64,000 nt of DNA from contig CAIIXF020000002.1 in assembly GCA_903813345.2 (NCBI GenBank), positions 1,774,001 to 1,838,000 of the forward strand, read 5' to 3'. Shown here in pieces: positions 19,644 through 31,478 of this stretch; positions within the stretch are counted from its first letter, which is position 1, and each line of letters opens with the position of its first letter. A program made the position numbers and the translations under genes. Origin of the DNA: Owenia fusiformis. Taxonomy: Eukaryota; Annelida; Polychaeta; Sabellida; Oweniidae. The notes under the pieces were generated by a model that did not search any database, was not told where the DNA came from, and was given only the letters and a program-made list of their open reading frames with translations.

Positions 19644-22600
19644 GTGGAGCGTGCCCTTCAAACTACGAGAACCTTGGGAGTTTCTGCTACCGCTTCATAA
19701 CGAGATCAATGACGTGGCGAAAGGCAAAGTCGAGCTGTGAAATGGATGGTGCCGATTTATATAGTGATGAAACTATCGAGAAACACAATGCAGTGCAAAC
19801 GTTTATATCAAAAATGAATCCAGATGCATCCGGAAAGAGATGGTGGACCGCGGGTCATATGTTATCAACTACAGAGGGATCTCATTTACAATGGGCATGG
19901 GCGACCTCACGTGCAATCGGATCATTCAGAGGCTGGTCAGCAGGTACTTTTTAACTAATTTATATTGATTGAAACCAGCCATAGTTTTCTCCTGATGACC
20001 ATTTAATGTATAGTGTTTTTTGGATTCTGACGACGGCTCTGTGAATGTATGTTGACCCTTTTAATTGCCTAAGGACTTCGAGACTGGATTAGTCTATCCC
20101 AAATAGTTTATGAGTACTAGTATCTATAACTATTTTTGTTGTCATGCGTGTGAGTATTGGCTACCAATGTCTTCTTCAACATGTATTGCAATGACTTCAG
20201 TATGAATTGATTGAAATGCCCCTTGGTGTTCTGTTCCTAGATGGTGATATTGGCTCTCGATTGAAGGGAGAAGGGGTTGTTAGACAGTATTTCCTTTCAG
20301 GTTAGATCATGGTTTCGGGATATTAAGGATCTGTTTTTCTTATGACACTTAAAGTTTGCTTTTCTTGTTAGGTTTCTTTACAGTTTTTGGTCCATTTCTT
20401 TAAAAGGCACTTGTGCTTAGATAGTTATATAGAGTCGAAATAAAATTGGCAATTAATTTATATACACGGTCCCGTTTATATCGTTCCGTATTTCCGTATT
20501 TTCCGTATGCTCTAGAGAATTGATTCTACTTTATATAGACACGAAACACATCTCTGTCAATAGAATAATAAAAAAGCCTTAGGGTCCCAACCTCCTTTCT
20601 TTACATTCACAAAAAATGACAAAAGTTGTCATAACTTTTTAAATCTAAAACTCTTGAAACCGATTTCACTTGCCAGCGACGGATACTTTAATTCTTCACG
20701 AACCGAGCATGTCAATTTGATTCGTAATATCGAGTGTACTATCCTTACTCGGTTTGTTTATTTCGCGGTATGAGGAAAGTAGTTATATTAAAAACATATT
20801 TAGGGACTTCAATGGTATACTACAGTACCATCTTTGGATAGAATACTCTAATTTGCAGGCATGCAATGCCAAGAATAACTGGGAAACATGTGATCATAAC
20901 AGACCTTGGTTGTGGTGTATTGGTCAATGTACATAAATATGATGACGTTTTGGTACTCCAATTATGTAAAAGAACAGAACTTTTGATTTTCGAGAGATAT
21001 TTTTGTTGAAATTTTGTTGACATGATTGCTGTATTTCTCTGAAATTCTTTAATAATCGATTGGCTGCGATTTGAGAAATTCTAATTCGAACTTTGTCAAT
21101 TTCACTTGCATCTCAATGGTACAAAAAGTAAGGAGAGTTCTACCATCTCCAAATAAACGATTTCAACATTGTAAAAAATTGATGCTTGTCCACGTGTTAA
21201 TAAGGAATGGGTATACTGTATCCAAGTGTTAATACGGAATGGGTGTTAAATCGGATATATTCCCGGGGAAATCACAGTTTCCAATTGATGTTCTAAGAAT
21301 GTATTACAAGACATGTTTAAAGAGTAAACTGTATGGAGGGCATAGAGAAATTGCTAAAACGATTCAAGGGGTTGTAATCCCGCTTGCACAGCTACACTAG
21401 AGTGGCACTCAACATCATGTAGGATCTTCTTAGTAAAGTGATGCTACTTTGGCAACTGTGTTAGCACTTCCTATCTCAAATGTATATAAGAAACTGGTTA
21501 GATGAACCTTTGCAACACATTATAACCTTCATAAACTGTCCCCAATTGGAGATTATCTTCAAATAGCTCGATCAGTTGGACTTCTTGGTGATGTATAAGA
21601 AAAACTTAATAATGTAACTATTCCAAAATTGCAATAGAAAAGACGAGTAAACGTTGAGCATGAGCGAGAATTAAGCAAGTGGAGAGTTCAATGTATTTTG
21701 TATGAAAGCTTGTCTTTATTCAGGTTTAAAAAGAGATGTGTGGTGCACCCTAGCAAAGTGTGGTCCCACGCTACTAGAGATTTTACATTTTGGCATGCCA
21801 TATCCTGATACCATGGTGAACTAAGGTGGACTAAGGTCATGTGATCTATATCCAATCGGGATGTATTTCTGCCACATAGTGATATCATAGTGATCTAAAG
21901 CTAAACCAAGCCGCGTAGGAAGGGTTTATTCTCATCACTTAGAAGGGGTGCTCTCCTCTGATTGACTATGGTTGACATGCATGTTTGTGAACTTAGTACA
22001 ATACTGAATTCCTAACAAAACAAAAACTTACATACAATCATATACTTGTATAGTGAATACCATGGCCCATTTTCATTATTGTATTCTCCATGAATGACAA
22101 ATGAATTTTTCATCACCAAAACCAAATGGATCAAACCGTGAAAAGTATAATGAGAATGGTGTCAAATCAATTGCATCAACCAGCCACAACCTCTGATAGC
22201 ACGAATCACACAACACGATATTGCATAACCCGACACCTAACGCAATTTGGCATAACCTGCCATCCGGCCATCATAAAATCATATGAAACAATTTAGATAA
22301 CTGGAAGGATAATGCTTCCTGGGCTATTTTTGTCATTCTGTTATTAATTTTGTCAAGACCAAAGGCTTTAATGCGATCAAGGGACTGGATTATTTGAAGA
22401 ATTTCATCCGAATTGGTAGATAAATGGTCAATTGATGTTCCAGTTCTATTTGGAAAATGTGGAAGTGCATCGTTATCCACTTGGTTTAATTATGATATTT
22501 TGAAGAAAAAAGTTAAGGAAACACTCAGCTTTTTCACCCTTAGTTGTAGCTATGTGATCTGAAAAATTGCACTTCAAACTAGGGAGTTAATCATGAAAAG

Positions 22601-24847
22601 TTCTGGATAGAAAAGAATTGACTATGTTCCAGTATTGTTTTCCTTTACAGGTTGATTCATTAATCTGTTTTACAATATTTTCCTGGTAATTTAATTTTGC
22701 CTCTTTTATTAAGAATTTGACCTTTTCAGCTTGAGCAGTGTAGTTGTCAAAAATAGCATATTGATTGTTAGCTTAAAACTTCTTCTTGCACACATCGCAT
22801 TCTCTCTACTTATTTACATGACTACCTCTCTTCTCATGCTGCCACTTAGATGGTTTTCTTGCGAATGTTTTGGTACATCATTCAAATGAAGTTATAATTG
22901 AAACTTAAATGCCCATGCTATTGAAACCCAGATTCAAGGTACTATGTTTCATACCCCGGGTTAAAACATACTAATATTGTATAACACTACTAATTATCTT
23001 AATTGCTTCATTTCATACACCAGTGCACCGTTTCGTTCATTGACTCTACTTATTGAGTCGACCAATTCCTTATTAACACATATTTTTTTAAGTTTTTTAA
23101 AATGTTGAAATCGTTTATTTAGAGATTTCACTAACCAAATTGACATGCTCGGTTCGTGAAAGACTAAAGTATCGGTCGCTGGCAAGTGAAATCGGTTTCA
23201 AGAGGTTTAGATTTAAAAAGTTATGATAACTTTTGTCACTTTTCACGTTTTTGTAAATGTAAACAAAGGAGGTTGGGACCCTAACGAGATGTGTTTGGTG
23301 TCTATAGAAAGTAGAATCAATTCCCTAGAGCATGTGTTATACAGTATCGCCGTGCCAACTTGCTGTGAAACATAATCTCAATTTCTGTAGTACAAGGTCA
23401 CCATTTTTCATGAAATGGTATGAACAATTCAGATATAATGTAGACAAAAAATCAATGCAATATTATGTTGATGCTAGAGTCAAGGAGGGGAGAACATATT
23501 TATTTGACACCCTGTATAACTCTCAAATAGGACTTTATTTAATTTTTATCAAAATGTGTAATACTTAGGCAGGATTCGCACTCTAACTAGCTAATAAAAT
23601 GTCAACCCTAAGGTGGGGCTTTCGTTAAAAAATGTCAAGTCCAGAATCAAATAATTTGTCCAGAACCTTTTAAGATCCTCTTTTGTGCTAATACTTATAT
23701 ACAGGGTGACAAAAAAACTGGAACCCATAAATCATCAAATTTCTCGGTAAGTATTATACCTACATTCTTCATTTCTTCAGGGTAGAAACTAGACTGAATT
23801 CATAACAAAATGACACCATAATGAGTACTTTAGCTTAGATATTAATCATGCCATGGACGACAGAAGAAAAGATTTATATTGTGAGAAAGTATATCAAGAG
23901 AAAATCCTATAGAGACATAAACTGCCAATCACAGGGCAATGAGAGCCTCTTGCAAGTCACAGATCTTTAGGCTTGTACAGAAGTTTGATTCAGAAGGAAC
24001 TGCAAAACCAACAAAGAAGAAAAATGATGGTAAACCAACCTATTCGGGGAGACAGAGGTCTGTCAAAACTCAAGACAACTCAACAGTCAACACAGAACGT
24101 TACATCCCTAACGTTCGAAAGTTTTGGAGAGCGATGGGTAGACGACGTAAGAGAAGGGACCAGCAATGGTTCCAACAAGATGGTGCCACACCCCACACCT
24201 CAAATGGGTTTATTCGATGGCTTCAGGCTCACTTTGGTGATCGATTAATCAGTCGCCGTACCCGCAACATCTGGGCCCCCCACTCCCCTGATTTGAACCC
24301 CCCCCCCAGATTTTTATCTGTGGGTGTATCTTAAGGAAAATGTGTATACAGATAGTCCACTGACCATTGATGACCTCAAACTCAACATTGGAAGGGTAAT
24401 TAGAGAGATAGACAGAGATGAATGCAGTCGGGTCATTGACAATTTTGCAAGAAGAATCCAGCTCTGCATCCAACGTCGTGGTGCACATTCGAAGCACATT
24501 ATCTAAACGTGCCTCATTTGGAGACTAATGCTCAAATGTTAACATCTTGTCATACATTCAGTTGACAATACATGTACTAAATAACTAAGCTCAATATGCA
24601 TGATTGACGAAGTTATTAAGACTTAAGTGGGTTCCTGTTTTTTGTCACCCTGTACATCAATTTTCTATATTCCATTCACAACGATCATCTTTTTATTGAA
24701 GGTCAACCCGACTATCTAGGTCAAGAGAATTGCATGGTGGTATGGACTCGTGATAAATGGCCCGGGTGGAATAACTTCAACTGCAATCTACAAACAATCT
24801 CCGAATCTGATGTCAAGATGGGGTTTATTTGTGAAATACATTTCTGA
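19644..24847 (+). CDS. C-type lectin domain B: two exons of an alternative lectin 3' end
   Basis: Exons 19644-19943 (acceptor AAATGAAAG, donor gtactt) and 24702-24847 (acceptor TTATTGAAG) join in phase 1 to a complete long-form CTLD with six cysteines: CPSNYENLGSFCYRF, TWRKAKSSCEMDGADLYS, WWTAGH, FRGWSAGQPD, ENCMVVW, WNNFNC and GFICEIHF-stop. It has a QPD motif (galactose-type in this family) and WNN in place of WND, so it is a better sugar-binding candidate than CTLD-A. No signal peptide or promoter is visible: only about 100 bases separate its first exon from a foldback element. Its phase-1 entry matches the end of the SUEL exon 4 (16671), giving a 368-residue isoform in place of CTLD-A. 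A separate gene that lost its 5' exons is the alternative. The 4.76-kb intron holds a 2.8-kb inverted-repeat element and a dead mariner copy. Confidence 0.7.
20508..23335. mobile_element. 2.8-kb element with inverted ends of about 210 bp (in the CTLD-B intron)
   Basis: 20508-20723 and 23136-23335 are imperfect reverse complements. Both contain CTCTAGxGAATTGATTCTAC, AGGGTCCCAACCTCCTTT, AAAAGTTxTCATAACTTTT and CGAACCGAGCATGTCAATTTG. The interior has no intact transposase. It includes a reverse-transcriptase fragment on the minus strand (22271-22480). Small frames beside the arms (20754-20936 plus, 22994-23185 minus) are of unknown meaning. Confidence 0.75.
22271..22480 (-). pseudogene. LINE reverse-transcriptase fragment
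   Basis: About 70 codons. The string SIDHLSTNSDEILQIIQSLD followed by a KAFGLDKI block matches the conserved N-terminal part of non-LTR retrotransposon reverse transcriptases (EI..II..L...KA.G.D.I). The frame is short and ends in both directions, so it is a dead fragment of a LINE inside the inverted-repeat element. Confidence 0.6.
23700..24654 (+). mobile_element. Tc1/mariner-type transposon, non-autonomous
   Basis: Inverted ends TACAGGGTGACAAAAAAACT and its inverse at 24630-24654 (...TTTTTTGTCACCCTGTA), flanked by TA. The 955-bp length, less than typical full-length elements, and the broken transposase show an internally deleted copy. It sits in the CTLD-B intron in the same orientation as the lectin. 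Confidence 0.9.
23848..24506 (+). pseudogene. Tc1/mariner transposase remnant
   Basis: The start (MPWTTEEKIYIVRKYIKRKS) resembles the helix-turn-helix N terminus of these transposases. After a frameshift it continues through the region with KSQIFRLVQKFDSEGTAKP, then jumps to the catalytic part: WFQQDGATPHTS (second Asp of the DDE/D triad), FGDRLISRR, WAPHSPDLNPP (third catalytic Asp) and, after another shift, YLKENVYTDSPLTIDDLK to the C terminus RGAHSKHII. The segment carrying the first catalytic Asp is missing, so the enzyme is dead. Confidence 0.85.
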
Positions 24848-26845
24848 TATGTCAGAATTGCATGAAACTAGTATATATTAACAGAATATAAACATACGTA
24901 TTTGCCAAACATAATATAGGAAGGTTCTTGTAAATACTTTTGGTAAGCATAGTTGTCACAAAGGGGAAGAACCAGACACGTATTAAGAGTTTTAGTTTAC
25001 ACCTTGTCACATTTTAATTGATACCCACACCCTAGAATAACATCCATTTCGCATATGACCAGTAACCAACTAGGCAATTAAACGGGACGGACATTGTATG
25101 TTAATGCATGTACTACCATTCTTGCAAATATGTTATTACAGAGCCCAAGCCCTCAACCTTAAAAACAGCAAGAAATGGCCAAACATTAAAAGTACAACCA
25201 TTATATCTAAGAAGCCCAAATGTCACAAATAATAATCAAAAATGAAATGTTTTATAATATGTCTCTGATCCAGCACACACGCAAAATCTAAGGGTCTACT
25301 CGGAACTTAACTCGTTTCTCAATACCCTTAATGTGGAATGAACTATGGCCTTTGAAAGGTAAATGTATACTCTCAAAATTGTACAATATATGTATGATGA
25401 CTTACGATAATAGTTATAATACTTCTACAACAAACTAGTGTATGCACTTTCGTTCATGACGTAATTTATTCCCTATTCCTTCTGTAATCAATGTATTTTT
25501 AATATTATATTACGCCCTAAACAGTAGTGATCATTCTTGAACAAAATAAAATAACACATTTGATAGTAATACGATTTTTTGTACACGGTATAATACTTTG
25601 ATACGGTTTGTACCACTCTAGGTATATAATTTGATAAAATATTTCGTGTTTTGAGTTGATTTGGAAATTATGCAGTAATAATGAAAATATGAAACACGGC
25701 ATGACCTGTCTTCGTGACATTTACATTTCTCTTTGCAATAAGCCATCTTGTTACATTTCAACATTTTTTATAACAATACATACATGTACTGCCAATAAAG
25801 ACAATACCAATATCAAATTGTAACTAGTTTGTTACCAGCATTCTGTATCAATATACCACAAAATACTTATTGCAAAGTCTCCCTGATAAGTGGTTGGTCC
25901 ATGAATTACAACTACGTGTATATAATATATGTCAAAATACAAGATCATAGTTAACCAGTCAATACCATGTCATGTTGTAATAATATTATGATCCTTATTT
26001 ATATAAATATTTAATACATGTATTTTAAAATCCACACTGAACTTAGTCAATGATAAGAAAAATATAACTAAAAAATAGATATAATATACTTGTAGTAATA
26101 TAATGTAGTATTTATAATGTCGTTGTACTAATTATCATAAAATGGTGTATCCTTTTGGAAACAAGCAAAAAATACTTTATATTGCAATTTATTTTCTCAT
26201 TCGTCTTTGTAAACATATGACTTTTTATTATTTATATTATTATTTTACATTATTTATTATTTATTTGTACATATATATAGTATTAATCACTCTTGAATAC
26301 ATATAAACTCTTTCTTGTGCATGATATTATCGTTCAATAACAAGTCGTTGGAGGTATATTACACTCTTGGTAACATTCCCGTGTTCTGAATGTAATTTCT
26401 AAGAAGATTTGAAAATCATGCAGTAGTTTGCATAAAATGAAAAACTGCTAACTGCACGAAATGCAAAACTCCGAAAAACGTCAAACCAGCGAATGTACAA
26501 TCACAGCATCAATGACAGAAATAACCCTACATAGATGCTACAACCAGGTACTGTTTTTATATCTGTAGGTATCAACTTGATAAATACATGTTAAATATAA
26601 CGCAGCTTATCTAATTGATACTACTGAAATTGAAGTTATCACAACTTGTGCTTATCACAACTTTTGTTATCACAAAATGCGCTACTTAACTTGCCTTTGT
26701 TTCTCCTAGTTACATTTTCAAATACATTTGCAATACGACATCTTTTGACTTTTGTCATGACAATATATTTTACTGCCAATATAGACAGTATCAAATTGTA
26801 CCTTATTTGTGAAATACCTTCATTTTCAATAGATTACTTACCCTA
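24848..26845. other. Gene-free AT-rich region downstream of the lectin locus
   Basis: Very AT-rich, with TTATT-rich simple sequence near 26220-26280. An AATAAA at about 25795 could serve the lectin 3' end. No exon with domain or splice support seen on either strand. Confidence 0.45.
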
Positions 26846-27643
26846 CTATCACACCAAACTAGTTCTCACTACGTTCTCGAAAACGGGCTTCAACTGTGTA
26901 CGAACGGACTGGACCTACTAAGAACCGTTTGGGATCTATTTACAAACTTCATCGAACGTACTCGAACGGGTAGGTCCTCTAGAACTTAGACAATGCTCAA
27001 AATGTACTCGTGGTCGTCACGTTCTACAATTAGAACGAGTGACAACGTACTAACGACGAGCTGGACGTACTACGAACGGAACCGTCGTACTTCAATCCTA
27101 CTAGGGACGTTTTAACAACGAGTTGAACTGTCTGAGGACGTGTTGAGAACGAGGAAGAACTAATTGCAAACGGGTTTAAACTGATTAAGAACGTATTTAA
27201 CACTGCTTATGAACGAGCTAGCAAAAATATAGCTATCACACCAAACAAGTTGCCACTGCGTTCTTCAAAACTGGTTTGAAACTGTGTGCGAATGGAATGA
27301 ACTTAGCTGCAACTTTCTAAGGTCTATTTACGAACTTTATGAACGTTCTCAGACGGGAATGTGATTTTAGAATTTTGAATCGATTCAAAGTTCGATGGCG
27401 ACCATGCCGTTCTGTAATCAGGTCATATTGACCTTCTAGACTAAGGGACGCGTTCTACGACGTTGTACACCGACGTGGTGCGACCTGAACGAACTGCGAA
27501 CGAGATGGACGTATTGAAGACTGTTTAAGGACGAAGAAGCTAATTATTTCAGACATATTTCCCGACCACAGCCAGATTGAGTCCGTTTTACGACGTTTTT
27601 GTAGGACTGGCAAGAACGGGTAAGAACTAGTTTGGTGTGATAG
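26846..27643. mobile_element. TIR element with perfect 21-bp ends
   Basis: Left end CTATCACACCAAACTAGTTC (26846) is exactly inverted at the right end (...GAACTAGTTTGGTGTGATAG, to 27643). A second internal copy of the left end (CTATCACACCAAACAAGTTG, about 27232) splits the element into two related halves. The interior is rich in ACGTACT/GAACG motifs (many ACGAACGG, ACGTTCT variants) unlike the flanks. No coding frame. Confidence 0.85.
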
Positions 27644-28348
27644 GGGGGTTAGCATGTAACAATGTTTCCTAATGGACGGTTTGTCCAGTCAATCCAGTCA
27701 ATGATAAGAAAAATGTAATACAATTAAAAGCGTATTACATATTTTTAGCTGCACTAATTACCTAATAAAATGTAGTATCCTTTTTGCAAAAAAAAGTAAA
27801 ATATGGATTGCAAAAGAATCGTCGTCCTACGCTTATGACATGATCATTTTACATATATCCACGATCATCTATACAATAACAGAGTGGCCGAAGAATATTT
27901 CTTATTTCATTAATTAATATCAGAATGGGAAACATCTTTGGCTCACTGTGTATATTGCGATTACATATACAAATAAATAAATAAATATATATATATCATA
28001 TATATCAAAGTATTGATTGTATATAATATACCAATTGGCAGATATGAAAAATTGACCAGGAGTGTTAAATTCTTAATTGAACGGCTGACAAAGCGTTCCA
28101 AAGCAACCATACCCAGAGCTAATATTTCATTCACTTCAACTGCTTTGATTGAGTGATATATCATTTTATTAATAACTGAAGTATCTATCCAACGATATAT
28201 CATATATGAGCAGTACAATATATTAGCTATAAAGGTGTGCTCGTTTTCATTCAAACACTTTGTATATTTATAAACTCATATGAACATTAATTTATGTAAG
28301 GTTATAATCTAAAATATAAAGTTTAAATTGTCTCATATATTATACATA
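27644..28348. other. Intergenic, nothing recognised
   Basis: AT-rich with a TAAATA/TATA microsatellite at about 27968-28005. A 97-codon minus frame (27961-28254) shows no domain, signal or splice context. Confidence 0.4.
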
Positions 28349-28851
28349 TACACTCCCCTCCATAAGTTTGGCAACCTTATAACTTTGCTGATCGTGAGGA
28401 AAGGTATCAATTTTTTGTTACCTAATAATTGCCTACCTAACTTGTATTTTTTGCGAGGACCCGGGGTGATGGATATTCTGTCATATGACTTGCGGCAAAC
28501 CTACCATTTCCATTGGTTAACATGGGAATGTAGATTTTCAAAAATTCATCAAAAGACCATGTGCAGTATGGCAAGTGATTTTAGACGGTCATATCTTTCA
28601 CCATGAGTACATTCTGGGCATAAATACAGTGGTTTTTATTAAACCCTTATCATCAATGTTCGACCTATTGTGATTGAGGAAAAAAATAGAAAATTTGGAG
28701 GTATTGGAAATAAAGTCAAATTACGTTTCAATCAATAGTGTAAGTATTTTCTTCTCAGGTTAAGTAAATAAAAGTTCAAAATTAAAAAGGCTTTAACACG
28801 TAGTTCAATGGGGGAGCTAAGGTTGCCAAAACTTATGGAGGGGAGAGTATA
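28349..28851. mobile_element. MITE family 1, copy B
   Basis: Begins TACACTCCCCTCCATAAGTT and ends with the inverse (...ACTTATGGAGGGGAGAGTATA), sharing internal blocks with the copy at 1590-2466: GTTCAATGGGGGA, ATTACGTTTC and TTCAAAAATTCATC. Shorter than copy A because part of the left arm is missing. Confidence 0.85.
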
Positions 28852-29442
28852 TCCATTAACTATGTGTACAGTAGCTACATTGTATTACTAAAAATTACCT
28901 AATAATGCATTATGTACAAGGCATAACTACCAGTGTGGTGGCTCAGATATTTATATAAGAATAAACAAAAATTCCACAATATATAATGAAAATACAAGGA
29001 ATCCTACATTTGTGATCTTGTTTAACTTCCATAAACTAATACATATCCTTTAGTACTTTAAAGAGACAACATAGAACATAGTAAACCAGGAAGACATCCG
29101 AGAAATTACCAAAGCTTTGTTGATCATTTAGCAATAAATCTTTCATAATGGATTTCGTTAATAAGCTAACATTTGCAACAACATTCGTATCAAAACAGAT
29201 ATCTGGAATGTCTTTCGAATATTAAATTTGAGATCGATCTAATAAACACAATGACATGCTTATCTAGAATATAGCTACCAACATTTTTTTCACTTTACTT
29301 ATGATGCTACCATTTTAACTTACCATGAACTGGTATTCATTGGATAAAATACAAACTAATGTTGTATCACATATTGCTCTTAATATTGCAATTAATTGCA
29401 AGTACAATTTATGTTGTTGCATCCGCCAACTCATCAATGTCG
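28852..29442. other. 3' flank of the tail-anchored coiled-coil gene
   Basis: Nothing recognised apart from probable 3'UTR of the minus-strand gene ending at 29443. A plus-strand frame at 29359-29598 starts with a hydrophobic stretch, but it lies antisense to the last exon and lacks splice or promoter support. Confidence 0.4.
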
Positions 29443-31467
29443 TCAACACCAATAGTTGTATATTGTGTAGACAACGGCGAGTACGATGATGCAGACAAGA
29501 GACTTCCACACCTTAAAATTGAAAAGTTAGTTTTGAAAATCAATTTGAATCAAATCTCTGTTATCCTAGCTATCAATTTCCCCACTATAATTAGATAGAA
29601 ATATTGGTTAGGTACAAAGGGGGATGCAATGTTGGTTATGTGTCTATTCTTTTGTTGTTTGGTTTATTCAAGAAATGGTTAACACATATTAATGTTATAC
29701 ATGTTTTAATTTGATTTAAATGATTTAAAGATCAATTTTTAGAAAGTTGACGCCTTATGATGTTCTCCATATTTAGATATTTGAAATGATACTACATTAT
29801 ATAGTTCCTACATTCCCACATCTTAATCTTAACATGTACTTATAAGTTAAACTGTTTAAAAGGTGTCCATACGTTATTAACACTATGTGTATGTTAAAGT
29901 ATAAAGATATGGAGGTTCTTTAAGATAAGTTGACAGTCTTCTGCTTACAACTACATTACCTTTTTTCTTTCGGCTGTATATCGTCCACTGTACTTTCGTA
30001 CTCTTGGTGTCACACGCCTGCCAAATTTTCTTCCCATTGTCTCCAGTCTCTATAAGTAGAGGTCATAAAATTAAAATCTTCTTATGCTTGAGCAGTATAG
30101 ATAGTCACCCAGTCTCATTTTCTAAGTATACCGCCCACATATCATTGTAAAGAAATGGGTAACATTAAGAACTGTTATCATTACAATACAAACTTTGGAC
30201 AAGAGGATGTGACTTTTAAATTAACATAAAAGTCACATTTTTATATTACAGAAAACTAATAATGACTTAATCATTCTTACTTGTTCGTCCCTCTCTCCGA
30301 TTCTTTGCCTATTATACTTGTCATGCGCTTTCTCCAATTTTCTGCCAAGGTGTTTCTCCCTCTTCAATCCTTCTTCTTTCTGTCTATAACTCTCTTCTTT
30401 CTCTGTCCTTAGCTTGGCGTTAGTCCGCTTGAGTTCACGAATCTGTCCATGATACAGTGGAATCAATTGTTTTTCCTGAGCTTCACGCTGGTTCCACTGG
30501 TGGATTCTCCTCTCTAAGCTTTGTTCCCTTCGTTTCAAGACAGACTCTGCGCTCTGAAATTATTGGAACGGGTTGGATGTACAGATACGAAATCAAATAC
30601 TTGGTCATATGGGAAAATGGGAAATACATACTTTCACAAAATATGTTCAATCTGAAATACACGTACATATGTTCGAAGTAGGAATACGTGTGCCAAACGT
30701 TAATACAGTATACTAACCTGTATGTCTATTACTCTATTGTTCTCGACTAATATACGAGTGAAGGCAGCGCTTTCATTATATAATGTTTCGATTTCTTCAC
30801 GCGATAAGCCCAAATCGTTTTTGCATTTCATTAGCTCAGAATCCAGATTATAAATAGTTGACCTAAGTTCTTTGTTCTCTTTTACTGTTCGTTCGAAGTT
30901 CACAACGTATTGATCTCTTGAGCATACTGCTTTTTCGTATAACTCTTTTACTTTCTCTAGATTATTTTCATTTTTCTTAGTTTCCATAAGTAGTTTGTGT
31001 GCGTTTTCTTCATATGATTCAACCTGTCGTTCAAGTCCTGAGTTCTTATCTACTTCAAATTGAAGTTTTCCCGATATGTCTATCATTCTCTTTTTAATCT
31101 CAGATATTTCGCCTCTGGATTCATTGAGCATAACTTTTAGCTCAGATATGGTTGTTTCTAACTCATAATTCTTTTCAACATAGTTATTATTTTCTTCCTT
31201 CAAATCTTTTAAGTTCATATCTCTAACTTGGATTTTATTTTCGTAAGCCACGCGCAAATCAATTTCACTTTCACATCGTATTCGTGTGGTGCCATTTTGA
31301 TATTCAAGGGTTTCCAACCGTGCTCGTATGCTCTTCAATTCATTTCTTGTGCGGTCGAGCTCCAATTGTAAATGTTGCTCCTTGGTAAGAGAAGATCGGT
31401 TTTGTGCATTAAGTTGACGGTCTGCACCAGCCAGACTTGGCCCGATCCCGGTGTCCAGAGAAGCCAT
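29443..31467 (-). CDS. Coiled-coil protein with C-terminal membrane anchor (4 exons)
   Basis: Exons 30718-31467, 30281-30553, 29960-30049 and 29443-29511 all join in phase 0 (donors gttagt, gtaaga, gtaatg; acceptors TTTCAG, TTATAG, TTTAAG) to 393 residues. The family was not recognised. The start is MASLDTGIGPSL; the frame continues upstream but crosses an acceptor (GATTACAG at 31479), so the leader is probably split. About residues 40-340 are long coiled coil (LTKEQHLQLELDRTRNELKS, QIRELKRTNAKLRTEKEE). A basic stretch follows (GRKFGRRVTPRVRKYSGRYT), then ERKK and a final 22 residues VWKSLVCIIVLAVVYTIYNY-WC. This is the layout of a tail-anchored protein: cytosolic rod, positive flank, short C-terminal transmembrane segment. 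A role as an organelle tether or nuclear-envelope/ER scaffold is inference. Exon 4 rests on phase and the hydrophobic tail; a longer fourth exon in another frame is possible. Confidence 0.7.
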
Positions 31468-31478
31468 GGTCACAGTTG

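Noticed and set aside
29359-29598. Plus-strand frame starting with a signal-like hydrophobic stretch
   Set aside because: It is antisense to the membrane-anchor exon of the coiled-coil gene; the hydrophobic stretch has no splice or promoter support.
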